Positions 5,058 to 5,505 of a stretch of DNA of 5,505 nt are shown here, one piece after another. The DNA is from Phycisphaerae bacterium (GTDB taxonomy: Bacteria > Planctomycetota > Phycisphaerae > Sedimentisphaerales > Anaerohalosphaeraceae), in assembly GCA_007121565.1 (NCBI GenBank), contig SKKI01000208.1, forward strand, positions 1 to 5,505, in the 5' to 3' direction. Each line of letters begins with the position of its first letter. The first letter of the stretch is position 1. A program made the translations under genes and the position numbers. Under the pieces are notes generated by a model. The model saw nothing but the letters and a program-made list of their open reading frames with translations, did not search any database and was not told the DNA's origin.

Positions 5058-5505
5058 CAAAACCCCGTCCGCTTGAATTGCTTGTCCAGCTCCTTGCGCG
5101 AAAAGACCAGCGTCGTCGGCCGGCCGTGCGGACATCGGCTGGTGCGCTGGACCACATCCTTATGCGCCAGCAGGTGGGCGATCTCCTCATCCGACAGTGC
5201 TTGGCCGGCCTTGACGGCGGCCTTGCACGCGGCCATATCAAGCACCTCGTGCAGCAGCCGCTCCTCATTGCTGTGGCCGTCGTCCTCGGCCAGCTTATCC
5301 AGCAGGTCCATGACAAACGCCACCGGCTCGGCGCGTTCCAGCAACACCGCAAACGCCTGCACCGCCAGCGTCGTCGGCCCGAACGGCTCAATCTCAATGC
5401 CGATTTTCCGCACCAGCTCGCCCTGCTTTTCCAAGGCCCGGACCTGGGCGGGCGTAGCCTCAAACGTATGCGGCATCAACAGCCGCTGCGAGGGAAGACG
5501 GCCCT
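5057..5505 (-). CDS. mutL: DNA mismatch repair protein MutL, C-terminal part (5' end outside window)
   Basis: MutL links mismatch recognition by MutS to strand removal. Only the last 148 residues are in the window, and the frame is open to the edge. They match the C-terminal dimerisation/endonuclease domain: SQRLLMPHTFE at the edge (the region right after the expected DQHA...E metal site, which lies just outside), EIEPFG and AVQAFAVLL (the family's G-F-EIEPFG...FAVRAVPALL pattern), MAACKAAVKAG (the ACKxAxKA motif), the metal-binding CPHGRPT and a final FKRTGF. ACKAAVKAG plus CPHGRP are the marks of nicking MutL proteins in bacteria without MutH, so strand nicking is inferred. The stop overlaps the binding-protein start by one base (TGATG). 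A GTP-less shorter start is not relevant because coding continues upstream. Confidence 0.93.
   Translation of the reverse strand, partial: GRLPSQRLLMPHTFEATPAQVRALEKQGELVRKIGIEIEPFGPTTLAVQAFAVLLERAEPVAFVMDLLDKLAEDDGHSNEERLLHEVLDMAACKAAVKAGQALSDEEIAHLLAHKDVVQRTSRCPHGRPTTLVFSRKELDKQFKRTGF

Noticed and set aside
5058..5135. Extended N-terminus (26 residues) of the binding protein
   Set aside because: It overlaps the mutL end in another frame and would put a hydrophilic stretch before an already long signal peptide n-region.
1..5505. CRISPR array, insertion sequence, phage or defence genes
   Set aside because: No regularly spaced direct repeats, transposase, integrase or defence domains are visible. 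All coding DNA is metabolic, repair or transport.

Overview
The window is GC-rich bacterial chromosome with two pathway genes, a four-gene transcription unit, and an unusual amount of palindromic repeat DNA between genes. The repeats (TCCCCTCC/GGAGGGGA double hairpins, CACGG(G/C)CAAGATG(C/G)CCGTG hairpins, TTTCAAA heptamers) and weak Shine-Dalgarno use resemble what I remember of Planctomycetota, perhaps Phycisphaerae. That placement is recollection plus inference; no rRNA or lineage marker is present.

Layout. Positions 1-737 (minus) hold the N-terminal 245 residues of a TyrA-type prephenate/arogenate dehydrogenase, whose 3' end lies outside the window. Positions 738-1133 form a divergent gap without a gene. 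It packs four different hairpin repeats into about 210 bp, then a consensus TATAAT box, then a textbook intrinsic terminator lying between that promoter and the next start codon. Positions 1134-2222 (plus) encode AccA, the carboxyltransferase alpha subunit of acetyl-CoA carboxylase. Positions 2223-2317 are a short convergent gap with two tandem hairpins.

Positions 2318-5505 (minus) form one tightly packed unit, read right to left: the C-terminal domain of the mismatch-repair protein MutL (5' end outside the window), a lipoprotein substrate-binding protein of the BtuF/FecB type, a BtuC/FecCD permease and a BtuD/FecE ATPase. The three junctions are TGATG, ATGA and ATGA, so every gene overlaps the next and translation is probably coupled. 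The last three genes make a complete type II ABC importer for a corrinoid (vitamin B12), haem or ferric siderophore; corrinoid is the mildly favoured guess.

Most notable points: the promoter-terminator arrangement in front of accA, which looks like an attenuator; a pair of inverted hairpin repeats flanking accA that differ by one compensatory base-pair swap; a heptamer tandem repeat that encodes the N-terminus of the binding protein right at its overlap with mutL; and the coupling of mutL to a metal-chelate importer. I found no defence system, mobile-element gene, CRISPR array, tRNA or recognisable riboswitch.
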